The notes beneath the pieces were generated by a model. The model had not been told where the DNA came from. It saw only the letters and a list, made by a program, of their open reading frames with translations, and made no database searches. Position numbers and translations under genes: made by a program. From positions 1,736,001 through 1,800,000 of the forward strand of contig CP087209.1 in the NCBI GenBank assembly GCA_020912385.1: a stretch of 64,000 bases of DNA, read 5' to 3'. Source of the DNA: Neofusicoccum parvum (Eukaryota; Ascomycota; Dothideomycetes; Botryosphaeriales; Botryosphaeriaceae). Below, in pieces: positions 1-12,095 of this stretch (its first letter is position 1; the number at the start of each line of letters is the position of its first letter).

Positions 1-1094
1 TGGGAATGGCATGGGGGAACTTCCCCGTACACGTTTCGCGTCACATGGCTATCGTGACCCGTGGCTCAGCGAGAAGCGCTCTTGGCAGGGATTCCGCTCC
101 GCTGCCACAGCAACATCCCGCCGGCTCGGGTGACGGGGCCCTCGTTCCTGGTTAGAATGACTCGGCCGGCATTAGATCAGAAGTCAATCTTGTGCCGGCA
201 GATGTGCCTTGCATGATCGTCTGTGACGGGTGGGTACGATCCGCCTTCCCTCTCTCGGCAGTGATCACCTACCGCATGGTGGGAGACGGCACTCCAACAA
301 AGCGCTGCGAGACAGACGGCGGGTGAACAGCGAGACAGAATCCAAGCCGCCGTGAAGCGCGCGGAGTCTTTGGCTCTGGCCGAGCGAGGCGGCATACCCA
401 AGCTTTGCTGGCCTCTTGGCGACAGGCTATCAGGATTGGAAGGCGAGCTTGACAACACGATCCCCAGATCCATCTCCTCCCCGTCTCCCCCGTCCATCAC
501 CCACCACCGCCATCTCGATGCATGCATCACCGCGAATCCCTCTACCAGCCTGCCCGCAAGCTGTTCGCGGCACCTCCGGCCCAGCGCGCACCGCCCAGGC
601 CCAGTCCCCGCTTCGGCGGTCTCGACGGTCTGCCGAAGATCACGACAGCAAAACGAGCATCGTGACCATCTTATCATGGCATCCAGGAGTCGGTCGGCCC
701 TTTGTATCTCTGAAAGACGGGGTACGGTGTGCCGAAAGCAGCGTGCCGGCCGGGTGAGGAATGGCGTTGGAACGCGCCGCCGCTTCCGCCCCCGGTTTGC
801 CGCACACTGCTCTGGCCCGGGCTCACAGCTGACGAAAACGTGGGCGGAGAAGCGGCCGGTCGATGGGTCTTGCGCGCCTTCGCTGCTTGAGGGGCAGAGT
901 TGCGTCGAGGAACTGCGATTGGCCGTTGCGGGCTGCTGCACAAGATTCGGGGCGGTTCCATGGAAGACAGCAGGTGCCACCGCTCGGCAAATCGGCATGG
1001 CTAATGCGTTCCTGGGGTAGCACTCGCCATCGTGCTTTCCCCGAGGGGTCCCCCGAGTTTGCTGGCTGCTGGTGGAGTGACACGGCGGGGCGGA

Positions 1095-1130
1095 CACACT
1101 GACACTGACACTGACACTGACACTGACACC
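1095..1130. repeat. Hexanucleotide tandem repeat (CACTGA)n
   Basis: About six perfect head-to-tail copies of CACTGA. In the antisense frame it would encode alternating Ser-Val, a typical low-complexity shadow rather than a protein. It is a simple-sequence repeat likely to vary in length between strains. Confidence 0.9.
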
Positions 1131-1268
1131 AGCCCGGATCCTGGCGGCTGAATTTTCATCCTCCCGATCGCGAGTCGGCGGCAGCGGCGCGCTCAGAAGC
1201 CTCTTGCTCTCCATTTCGCTGGCGAACATGGCAGCGCCCACCCCGCAAGACAGCCGTCCGTCGCACAT

Positions 1269-1297
1269 GTGCAAGCCGCAAGCCGCAAGCCGCAAGC
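1269..1297. repeat. Heptanucleotide tandem repeat (GCAAGCC)n
   Basis: Four near-perfect copies of a GCAAGCC unit in non-coding DNA about 800 bases upstream of the sugar transporter start. Confidence 0.85.
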
Positions 1298-2072
1298 GGG
1301 CAGGGCGGGCAGCGCCGCGGCTGCCTTAGCGCCAAACCTCTTCCTCGCCCATCCCTTCAACCACCCGACTGCTCTCCCACCCTCAGGCTGCACCTTCGGC
1401 CCGCCAGAATGCGGAAAAGGCAGCCCTCGTGACTCGCGGCCCAGCCCGCGCGATGAGGCATCTGGTACCGCTTGCAGGCCGATGAAAAGGGCGATTCGGC
1501 GCGCCGAGTGGTCCGGGCTGGGGCAGACAACCGGCCTGCCGAAGCTTGCCGCACGCCCGTGAGCCTTGAATCGGCGGAGGAAGAGCAGAGGGGTGGGGGG
1601 CGAAGGAGAGCCGCGAGTAATGCGGGCGCTCGCCTTGTCCGTGTCAAGAGGGCTTCATGTTGAGTCTTGTCGCGCGCTTCAAGCTTCCCTTGTGAGCTTG
1701 GCTCATCCTGTCGTCTCACTCTGATCCTGGCCACAATCTCTCTCGGCGAGAAAGCAAGCGTTGCATCAGACCCCATCTTGGAGCTTGAGCATTGGGCTGC
1801 GCGGAGCCGCGGCGGTGAGACCACCCGCACCCACCTTTCCACCCAGAGCGGGGCCCCGTTTTGCAGCAAGACCTGGTAGGCTGTCCCCACGGCGTTGCCT
1901 ATCTCGCCAGTGGTTCCGTTGCGCCGGTCTTCGGGATCCGGGCCCAGCTCTGTGCAGCACTACTCCGTATCTTACTATATATCGGCCGTGCCTCCGCCAT
2001 TTTCTGATTGTGTCGTTGTCCCGGATCTACTTGGCTTCACACGTGCTCTTCTCGGAGCCTTGCTCATCCATC

Positions 2073-4560
2073 ATGGAGTCCAAAGAGTAAGCTCTCATCA
2101 GAGACACTCAGCTCATCCTTCTACGGCTGACCACGTCTGCAGAAAGCGCGACAGCGCCGCAGGCGTCCTCCACGAGGAGACGGCATTGGACGCTCAGCGC
2201 AGGCAAAGCGTCGTCGAATTCGCCGAGAACACGACGGGGGAGTGAGCAGCCCTGAGCCACTGAACAGTCAATCACCCAACCGCTGACGATATCGCCACTT
2301 CCCAGCATCAAGAACCCTCTTGCAGGCATTCCGATCCCTCAGCTCATGGACGATGTTGAATCATGGGCCCAGAAGAATGAGATGAACGACATCCTCCCTC
2401 TCCTCCGCAAAGGTGCTCTCATTGCCCGTGACCCGAATGACTTTGAGAACATTGCGGAGCTGGATGAGGAGGACAGGGAAGCCCTTCGAATTGAACGCAC
2501 ACATAGGTGGAAACACCCCTGGGCGCTGTATTTCACCATCATTCTGAACTCGGTGGCCGCTGCCATCCAAGGCAAGACTTCCCCGACTCAGCATCCACAA
2601 TGATCGGATCACTGATGCGTTCCCGACAGGTTGGGATCAAACTGGATCCAATGGGGCCAACCTGTCCTTCCCGGACGAGTTTGGCATCTCCACAAAATCA
2701 GAAATCTGCGGGCCCAAGGGCACGTGTGAGAAGGACGAGTGGATTGTGGGTGTCGTCAACTCCATGCCTTATATTGCTATTTGGCTCTTGTTAGTGATAT
2801 GTGTGAAGTGCCACCAGATTGCCTTTCGCTAACCCTTTCTAGTGCCGCGTGGATCTCGGACCCGCTGAACGACCTCATTGGCCGTCGCGGAACCATTTTC
2901 CTCGGCGCTGTCTTTTCCCTTGTGGCTCCTTTCGGCATGGCTGTCACACAGAACTGGAAGGAGCTGATTGGCACGCGTATCCTGCTCGGTATTGGCATGG
3001 GTCTGAAGGAAGTCACGGTTCCGGTCTTCTCGGCTGAGACCGCGCCAGCCATGATCCGCGGCGGTTTGGTCATGAGCTGGCAGCTCTGGACTGCTTTTGG
3101 AATCTTCTTGGGTACATGTGCTAATCTTGCGTATGTTGACGATATGTTGTTTCTTGTGGCTGGTTACTGACAGACGTAGCGTGTATAACACTGGGAAGAT
3201 CGCCTGGCGCCTGCAGCTTGGTAGTGCGTTCATTCCGGCCGTGCCGCTTGTTCTTGGCATCTATTTCTGCCCCGAGTCTCCTCGTAAGTGCCAGAGCTCC
3301 AAGTTTATGTCACTTGAGCACTAATGGTTCCAAAGGCTGGTACCTGAAAAAGAAGAAGTTTAGGAAGGCGTACAACTCCCTTCTCCGCCTCCGTAACACT
3401 CCGCTCCAGGCTGCCCGTGACCTGTACTACATTAACGCTCAGCTTGTGGCCGAGGAAGAGCTTGTTGCGCAGTCTGGTCTTACGAATGCGAACAACATCG
3501 TCACTCGCTTCTTTGAGCTGTTCTCAATTCCTCGTATCAGGCGCGCAACACAAGCTTCTGGCATCGTCATGATCGCCCAGCAAATGTGTGGCAGTATGTC
3601 ATCACGCTGGCTCCGATGAGAGCTCACAAAACTGACAGAGACACAGTTAACATCATGTCCTTCTACTCGTCCTCCATCTTTGAGCAGGCCGGCGCGTCCA
3701 CGCTCGAGTCGCTCATGGTCACCTTCGGCTTTGGCCTGGTAAGACCACCCACGTGAAACGGAAGGAATACCCCACTTACATTTCTCTGTAGGTCAACTTT
3801 GTCTTTGCCTGGCCGGCCGTGTGGACTATCGATACCTTCGGAAGGCGAGCGCTCTTACTGTTCACTTTCCCGCAGATGTTCTGGACACTTCTGGCTGCCG
3901 GGTTCTGCTTCTACATCCCCGAAGACAGCAAGGCGCATCTTGGACTAATCGCGTTCTTTGTTTTCCTGTTCGCCGCTTGCTACAGTCCTGGAGAAGGACC
4001 GGTACCTTTTACCGTGAGTCCCACCGCTCGTGGTATCTGCGTTAGACAGCCGCTGACATGTTCTACAGTACAGTGCAGAAGTCTTTCCGCTGAGCCACCG
4101 TGAGCTCGGCATGTCCTGGGCCGTCGCCACCAACAACTTCTGGGCCAGCGTCCTGAGCATCACTTTCCCACGCCTTCTGGGCGTTTTCAAGCCCCAGGGA
4201 GCGTTCGGCTTCTACGCCGGCCTCAATGTCGTCGCACTAGTGCTGAGTACGTTCTCCCGCCAAATTTCACCACAATGCGCAAGATCGCTGACTCTGTTGC
4301 GTGCAGTCTTCCTCTTTCTCCCCGAGACCAAACAACGCACCCTCGAGGAGCTCGACTACGTCTTCGCCGTCCCGACCCGCACCCACGCCTCCTTCCAGGC
4401 CACCAAAGTCCTGCCATGGTGGACCAGACGCTACGTCCTGGGCCGCAAGGGCGAGCCCGAGCCCGAGCTGTACCATTTCGAGAGCGACAACTACCAGGTG
4501 CAGTCTCGGGGGAGCGAGGACGTGGAGGGAGGTGCTGCCGTGCCCATGAAGATGGGCTGA
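2073..4560 (+). CDS. MFS sugar transporter (sugar porter family)
   Basis: Predicted plasma-membrane sugar:proton symporter of about 644 aa. Exons: 2073-2086, 2143-2241, 2306-2571, 2630-2789, 2843-3130, 3180-3283, 3336-3593, 3647-3738, 3792-4013, 4069-4246, 4307-4560, summing to a multiple of three. Sugar-porter signatures are in order: GRRG after TM2, PESPRWYLKK at the end of TM6, [15 protein letters not shown] in TM7, DTFGRR in the second half, and [12 protein letters not shown] after TM12. The long cytosolic N-terminus contains KNPLAGIP, common in fungal members of the family. The first exon is only 14 nt, and intron 3 uses a GC donor (2572-2629). Substrate cannot be told from sequence; inositol, hexose or a disaccharide are all possible. 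The family call is firm; exact splice sites are inferred. Confidence 0.93.
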
Positions 4561-7500
4561 AGACATTCTTGTGGCTGAGGGCGGCGGCGGAGGTAAGGTC
4601 TGGGTGAGAGAATCGGAATTCCAGTTGAAGTGTTTGATACCATGGAGGCGGGAGGCCATGATGACTGAACGACTGTCGCTAGTGTAGTGCAGACAAGGTT
4701 AATGTGAGCCACGCTTAATTGATAAGTAGTTTATGAGGGGCCTGACGGGAACCTATACATTGCGATTGTACTTTTCAGTAACGTCGTATGAGGAATAGCA
4801 ATAATCGAGACGCTTTCGCGAGAGTGTGATCCAAAACACCAAGTACCTGTCTGTTCGAAGAGTGTAAATGAGGCCAGCGGTTTACTTGCGGCACGAACAA
4901 AGATCATGATTGACTTGTGATATCAACAAAACTGAGCACACTTCCCTACTCCGTCATTCTAGATTCTTGATATTCCTCACTAAATTACTAGTGTTTTCGG
5001 TGTTCTTAGTATCAAATTTCTTGGACGGGAATAATGGGATCGTCATTCCACAAACAGCGTCTCGATAAGAATGCTGCGCGGTTGACGCCGTGGAGACTTT
5101 CCCCGATCGCCAAATACTGCTGCAGTACTTGCTTAGACCTTCTGCTCAACTACCTCGAATGTTTTTTTTATGTGGGCCCGTGACACGCTCTGGACTTGAG
5201 TACAAATGATCTGTGGCTTCAGTAATTTATCTATTGCAGTGTTGCCTTGGCCTTGTTAGCTTGACGGGGTCCTGCCGTGGTTACTCACAATTGTATTTGC
5301 ACCATAGCCTTCGCCTCCTCCACCAAAACATGGAGCACATTGCGCGAATCGGGTACACCTTACCATCATTTTTGTTCTCGTTACCACCGCTGCCACTCCG
5401 TGTCCCTCCTGCATCTCTTTTACGACTTGTTTGCACTCACTTCTCGTCCTTCGGCACTGCTTGAACCCATCACAAACGCAGCGACGACGTGTGCCGCGAC
5501 AGCCTCCACCGACTCAAGAGACATGGCTGTTGTGCGGTCGCGCTCAGACGTAGCTTCGGCTACGTATTGGCGATGATGGATCCTACAGCGGTATGGCGAC
5601 AGCGAACGTGTTGTGTGAGTATACTAGGTTGTCCACTTTCCCTGGCAGTGAGAGTCCTGTGACTTTGGGAGGGTGTTCGGCGTCGGCGTCTGGCGATGTC
5701 GATATTCGTTATGTTGGGCTGCCGGGTAGGTGGTTGGGGTGGAATCGTTCATGGCTTTTTGACGGAGGAGCCGTTTGTAAAGTCGATGCCATCTGCGACG
5801 CATCCGGCCACGCAGAGCTCGATGTCGGACGTTGTGTTCCAGTGATACAGACGGCGTGAGCGACAACGCGGATGACGATGACAGTGTTGTGTACCACCCA
5901 GGGAGGAGCGGCTCGACGGGTGTGCAGAGTGTGTGGGATAGGGGGCTAAGCGAGTGCCCTTCCTGAAAGCGTGGTTTGCGAGACGACAGCGGGTGCACTG
6001 GTTTGTCCGTAACGTTGGCCTGACATGATAGTGTGTCTCGCCATTGGTATTCACGTGTATCTGATATCTGGCTCTGCCTATACAATGGCCTTGATTGCTC
6101 ATGTGTGGCCGTCTGGTGTTCGGCGCGGATCACTAAGTGCTGTGGCAGGGTGAGAAGTGGGTTCAGGTTCAGGGGCGTGCGCGAATGGTTTATATGTTCC
6201 TCTCTCAAACTGAGGGGTTCGACTCTGCGAGTAGGGTTGGGAACATATGTTAGCTAGGCTCAGTAGCTGCGTAGAGGGTAAATAGAGAGCGTCATCCTAA
6301 CGGTGGTAAGACGGCCTTACGCATGAATCGAGTGAAACAGCCGCACTGTCTTGATCATTCCGTGAAGACGAGGCCCACAGCAGATACGCCCGAAAAAAAG
6401 GAGATTCGTAGGGGTCTTCGAGTGAGGCATTATGATGACCAGTAAGCGAGGGAGACAGACTACTCAGGGAGTCGTAGAAGGCAGTCGCCGCGTAGAAAGC
6501 TCGGGAGGCCGCCTCGGCCATGACTCCGCCTTTGCTTGTGTCGGGTGGCAGCGTGCGCGAAGATCGATCGAACCCTATCAGGCGACTGGCGTGGGCAGAA
6601 CCCAATAGGCACAAGCTGGGTGTGGAGCAGAAAGCTGAACCAACTCCGCCTTTCCACCGTGCCCAAACGCTTCCGAGACTGTGCCGACAGAGAGGCCGAA
6701 GAAACATGTATCCGAAGCACGGCGACAACTCAGTGAGCACCAAGTATATTGCCAGCGTGATATTGAAAGCCCTGTTGTGTGACGGGGCCGGGATCATCGC
6801 CGTTCTTGGCGGGAAACGTTGGGGACGGAGGTGATGACGTCGGCCAAAGGCTTCTGGGTGTGAGAGGACCCCTTATAATGTCATTCTCATTTTCCCACCT
6901 TCTCCTTTGGGAGATCCGATTCCCAGGGACTCGGCTGCGGTAGCAGCGTTGCTGCCCAACTGTTGTGCTCGGAGGATGCGGCGGGACCGGCCCGGACGCG
7001 GCACGCAGGCGCCGCACTCGCATTACGAACGCCGCACGTTTGCTCCGAGGCCGAGATCAGTGGCGAATATCGCCAGCACTGACCCGGCGAGGGGGTCCCT
7101 GACCCCGCCAGCCGAGCATGACACAACGCGTCCCTTTCCCTTCGGTCGTCGGGCTCGCTCGCTCAACTGGTCCCAAGCCGGTCTTCACTGTCTGAATGGC
7201 GAGCTGCTCCGGCACACCGCATTGCTTCCAGCACATCCCCACTTACCGCAATCGCCACGGATAACGATGTCCGTCATTGACCGTCTGTGGCTTGACCCGA
7301 GTCAGAGACCACACGCTTGTACATAGGCAGACCCCGTAACGTGGCATGGCCTAGGGCTGCACCGCTCTTCGGGCATGGATCCTGAGTAAGGCCCTCGTGT
7401 CGGACTGGCTGCAAGCAGCTAGAAGCGGCTGTCGCCTTGTTCGGGATGGCCCGTACATCGCCCTAATGTCGTCATACCTGATTGCACAGCAGACACGAAG

Positions 7501-7969
7501 TCGTTACCCTGCTTGTGGGGATGAAGATGCCACAACTGCTTGACTGGCTGCCGTCCCACGGAAAGACCCTTCGGGGTCTACTCCGACTGCGGGCGCCTGC
7601 TGATCAACATGTGGAGGCCAGGGTCAAATGGACGCCAGGTGGAATTATGATCAGAACAGGCGATCACGTTCTCAAGCCCTGCCAAGCTACGGGACGGACG
7701 TGTCCCATGCAATACCGCTAGCTGACACGCATCGTCAGGTTCCAGGCAGGCTTGGGCACAGACCTGTGGGGCAAACGATGCAAAGGCACCAACTGACTGA
7801 TTCAGACCGTGTACTCCAGAAACTCCAGTTTCACCTCCCAGGCGCGTTCCATATCCGATCCTTTACTCCGCCCAAGTCCAAACTGCTCAACTCCTTATAT
7901 CCGGCAGACTGTCAAAGATACTTGATGAAAATACCGCTTGCAACGGCCAAGTTCGATTTGCGAACACCT
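4561..7969. other. Convergent intergenic region, no supported gene
   Basis: About 3.4 kb between the sugar transporter stop and the HMG-box gene stop. The first 500 bases are AT-richer and look like 3' flanking DNA. Open frames of up to 194 codons (5624-6208, minus) lack an ATG start, recognisable domains or sensible splice sites. A plus-strand stretch near 5590-5860 has mixed composition and could be a decayed exon, but nothing supports a function. I see no RNA gene. Confidence 0.5.
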
Positions 7970-10680
7970 TTACTTCCACCACAAGACGGAGTAAGTTCCG
8001 ACGGCGTTGCTCGTCTCGCGCACTCCTTGAATTTTCGCTTTTAAGCCCATGGAGAAAGGATCGGCGAGCAGATCCGACAGTTTCTTAACAATGGAGACGA
8101 TTTCCACATCGAGGGTTGCAGCACCCGACTGATAGCGTGATTGTGCGTCGAGTGGAGCCTCCTGCGGTGATTCAGATTGCACCGAGGATGCTGACGGAAA
8201 GGAAGCCGATGACGTCAGCGTTCCTTGGTAAACGGGTGTGCCGGTGTGGCAGGGTGGCCGAATCTGCAAACGCTTTTTTTTGTCGACAAGAGCATCATAA
8301 AGGGGTTGAATGAGGCTGAGATGGTTTGCTGCCACTGGCTCCACCGTGCTGCAGGTGCATAATATGTCGACGCAAACCTTGGCGTAGGCAAAGTCCTCCT
8401 CAATCGTGGAAAGCTCCTGGTCAAGCATCTGCTGTGCAATGCTAAATAGGACCACAGTGCAAGAATGGAAGGCCCAGTATCTACATCAAGCGTCAGTTTA
8501 CAGAGCGCGCAATCTCGACCGGGCCAACGCCAATGTACTCACATCATGAGCCAGCAGCGCCGTGTCATGGCACCAGTGAAACCAACAAGTGACATCATGC
8601 GCGCCATTTGTTGTGCAGCAATTGAGCAACGTGTTCGGTAGTTCTGAACTTGGGAGTATGGCATGTCCAAATTCCATTTCGATTGTATTCGGGCTTGACA
8701 GGCGTTGAGGAGCAGTTGTCGATAAAGGGAAATGATAGCACCCAGATAGAACATGTGTACCATCAGGATTGCCCTTCGTTGATAGTAAGTCAAATAGGAC
8801 GATTTACTTTCATCCGTGAGTGCTGCAAGGTGCATGTTTGGTGGCAATGCTGTATACCAGGCATCCAGCTTCTCCGTAAGCAGCTCAATGTGCTCCGTCC
8901 TGACCGCATTAGCGGCTCTGTGAACAGTAACTTCAGCGATTTCTCTTGATACGAGTCCAATTTTGGATGCTTGGTAGTAGATCGCATCGGTGACCGAGGT
9001 TGACCTCATCAAGAGAGACCACGCGCGCTGCTAATGTTAGCTGTTGCCGCAGGGTACGACTGCGCAAACATACTGTAATGTCTTCTGTCCTCACATCCGC
9101 CTTGTAGCCGAGTGTTGTTGACAGCCAACTACGTTTGTTAGCCATTGGTTGTTACTGTCAAAGCATTTACAGACCATTCCATAAAGACTAATGTGCAGAT
9201 AAGCCTCCTGATGTCCTCACGAACTACAAGCTCCGGAGCATCGTCCTCAAGAAACCGGCTTTTCGACCGAGATATTTGCAGGCCCGCAGCTGCAAGGATG
9301 TTAGCGATTATGCCAGAGTCGGTAGGAATGAAGATGGAGTTGGCTTAGTTGGTCAGGGAAAGAGTGTCAACGGTAATCATGTGGTTTCGAAACATTTTCG
9401 AGCCAAGACCTAAAAAAAGGTTCCGCGGTTGACTCTGGGTGCAACACTTACCAACTACATGTCGTGCAACCATGTGTTTCTCAAGTAGAGAATGGACGGA
9501 GAGAAGAGTGAAAACCCACATAGCCCTATAGTCGATGGGTCTGGAGAACTCAGAATCGAATATGAGCGTGGCAGAAGCAAAGAGACCATGTCTCATGGAG
9601 TCCGACATGCATTCGACATCATAATGCGCCCCGATGGCGGCCATAAGAAGAACAATGATCAGGGAAAGGGGTTCAATGCTTTCCTGGCTGTAAATATGAT
9701 CCAACATCTCGTCTAGATGTTCCTCTCTGATAAGAAAGAAAAGGGATCCTGTTCCCAAGCTACAAGACGTTGCTGCCTTGCGGATGACATCTTCTGGTGG
9801 GAGATTGCGCGCATCGAAGATTGGAACACCGGAAGCCAGCACTTCGTCTCTCCTCACGGAGAGCTCTTGCAATGCCAGGTCGACTGCGGCCTGGCAGTCA
9901 TCGGACTCGCGAGATCCAGAATTAGACCTTGAAATTGCTCCACCACTGGCATTGGAGAGAGTCTCAGACGAATTGCTCCTGGATTTGCGGTCTTGGTCAA
10001 CGGAGGATTTAGGCGTGGAGCGTGATCTTGTGCCCTGGAATTGGTCCTGGCGGAAGGCTTTCAGATAGTTTTGGTAGCGGCGGTAGTTCTCGGTGGTTTT
10101 GTATTCGTCCATTTGAGCCTCGTACTCCTGCATGTCGCGGGCGGCCTGGCATTCCCAGGTGTGTTTCTGCTCGGGGGGAAGGGCCTGCCAGCGGCGTCCA
10201 ACCTCGCGGGCAATATCAACGAAAGACAGGGAGCTGATGGCGGGATCGGTGCGGAGATTGTCAGCAAAATTCACGTAGGCTGTTTTGGGCTTTTGCGGTG
10301 CGTTGATGTCAGGGCGAGGTTTGCGGCGATATCTTCGCTTTGTCCGTTCTTCTACGCGGGGAGAGGCGGGAGATTGGCTGTCGTGATTCTCCGGAGGCGT
10401 CATGGTGTGAGGGCTTGGGCCGTTGCTGTCGGCGCCAAGAACACCGCGAGAGGCAGCTATCTCGCGCTGCAGAATGCGGCGGTGGCCCAATTTGAAGCCA
10501 AGGTGGGCGAGATCCTCCTCGGTGATATCGCACACGACATCCCACTGGAAGGCGGGCTGTTAATGGGTTGCTGCAGGGCGCAGCGGGAGCACGTACACTA
10601 TCGAAGCCGTTTTCCACGAGTGCGGGCAGGTAGTCTTGCAGCCGCAGGCGGTTGAGGGTGTCGCTCAGCTCAGCGGACAT
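7970..10680 (-). CDS. SAM + HMG-box regulator with fungal transcription-factor domain
   Basis: Predicted nuclear DNA-binding regulator of about 781 aa. Exons (minus): 10680-10597, 10544-9452, 9289-9175, 9128-9074, 9030-8543, 8480-7970. A SAM-like domain occupies residues 1-60 (DTLNRLRLQDYLPALVENG, then EEDLAHLGFKLGHRRIL). An HMG box is at about 107-176 (PQKPKTAYVNF, GRRWQALPPEQK). Ser-rich linkers follow, then a fungal transcription-factor middle homology region from about 250 (PLSLIIVLLMAAIGAHYD, LDAWYTALPPN, HMFYLGAIISLYRQLL). No zinc cluster is present, so the HMG box is the likely DNA-binding part. Two junctions are doubtful: the donor at 9174 is a weak GTCTGT, and intron 2 (9451-9290) contains an open stretch ending in a stop at 9345. 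It is divergent from the histidine kinase, 1.4 kb away. Confidence 0.8.
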
Positions 10681-12095
10681 GGCGGGAGACTCGGACTGCG
10701 GAAGGGGAGGACGGGCGGAGGCAACAAAACGCAGCAGCGGGTAGAGGCGCTTAGCCGAGCAGAGAGCAGGGCCGGAGAGCGCACAATGACATAGCGGGAG
10801 GCAGCACTAGCCAGCGGCGGGAGCTGGGCTGGATCGCGGTCCCTGAGGCGTGGGTGGAGACGAAGGGGGGCGGGCGTGGTCTGCCCGGGCACCCGACGTG
10901 AGGTGGAGGCGGCAGGCAGGCAGGCACCGCATGGTCTGGTGAGTTCGCTGGGTGCTGGGCAGGTATGACATGGACGCGCAGGAGCTCGAGGGCCCTGAGG
11001 CGCATAGCAGGGTCTGGCACTGGCTTGCTGCAGGGCCTTGGGCTGGGCGGAGCGAGAGCGGAGCGCGGGCGCTGATTCGCGGCCTGGGCTGGCGTGAGTC
11101 GAGAGGCCGTGGAGCTCGACGCCCACGCCGCCGGAAACACCGCACGCAGCCCCCGCCCACGCCCGTCGATCCTGCGCGCTCTCGGATCAGGGTGACGCCC
11201 GCTGCTGCGCGCGAACCGGCCAACGGCGACGAGCGCAAGCAGCCGCCCTCCCGCCGTGCCGCCACCGTTGCGCCCAGGTCGAGGCCCCGCTCTTGACGTC
11301 AGGCTGCTGTGGCACTGCGGCTGCTGCGTGTGCGCTGACTCGAGCGGGGGAGCAGAGCGCACAATCGCCAGCAAAGCTGCGGGCACGCAGAGAAAGAGAG
11401 AGCGCCCCAACGCAGGGTCTCTGGCACCCCGACAACTGCGCGCGGCCAGCAGGGGCCGGCGGGAACGCCTCCGCCGCTGCGCACTGGGCGGGAGCGCGAA
11501 CGCAGGGTCTCCAGCCCGCAAGCCTGCCGCCCTCCCCCTCAAGGCCTTTGGGCGTGCGCGACGTTCCGGTCGTCGGTGTCCTCACGCCGGAGACAGCCCC
11601 GAAACTAGGGCCTGGGGCCCGTGGGACGGCGGAAAGCACTCCGGCTCGGCCAGCGGCGCCGGCAACGAGCACGGCGCCGCGGGCAGCCGACGAGGATGCC
11701 CTGGCCGGTGGTGTTGAGTGCTGTGCCGGAGTGATCGACGACCGGGATGATTGCGCGTTGGGGCGCATAAGTGAGGGATCCCCGTCTGGCTTCTCGGACA
11801 CGATGCTCGTCCTGCGTGCCAGCGGCCTCAGCCCGTCGTGTTGCCCGAACCGGAGCAGCTGCCTCGCCTATCGACGCGCCCTTTCCTCAATGTCTCGCTG
11901 GCGCCGCTTAAGTCATTTCTGTCTCTCTCTCTGCCCGCCCGTGTGTTCTAGCATCCACCTCACACCTATGACATCCTTTGTTGGCCAGCACTTAGTCATG
12001 CCTACCTCTGTGCACCCCGGCTCCGCGCCTGATGTGCCTTTCTTCAGTCCAATGACAAGTCCCAGCTCCCAATTGCCCGCAGGTAACGCCTCGGG
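10681..12095. promoter_or_regulatory. Shared GC-rich upstream region of the HMG regulator and histidine kinase
   Basis: 1.4 kb between two divergent ATGs. It is strongly GC-rich with long open frames on both strands, as expected by chance in such composition. A pyrimidine-rich CTCTCTCT stretch at about 11920-11935 could lie in the histidine kinase leader. An ATG at 11970 opens a 43-codon frame that stops overlapping the chosen kinase ATG (12096) and may be an upstream ORF. Confidence 0.4.

Larger units (their letters stand above)
1..2072. other. Upstream intergenic region, no gene seen
   Basis: GC-rich DNA 5' of the sugar transporter. Overlapping open frames on both strands show no recognisable protein and no start-splice-stop structure. 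It carries two short tandem repeats, listed separately. A short TATATA-like run near 1975-1980 lies about 95 bases before the transporter ATG and could belong to its promoter or leader; this is inference from position only. Confidence 0.5.

Noticed and set aside
1095..1297. Tandem repeats considered as a CRISPR-like or transposon terminal array
   Set aside because: Units are 6-7 bases with no spacers, and no transposase or target duplication is present; simple-sequence repeats in a fungal genome.
5624..6208. 194-codon minus-strand frame between the transporter and the HMG gene
   Set aside because: No ATG at its start, His/Ser/Arg-rich, no splice context, competing plus-strand frames.
6205..6235. 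tRNA-like GGTTCGAC T-loop sequence
   Set aside because: The flanking bases cannot form the 5-bp T-stem or an acceptor stem, so it is not a tRNA.
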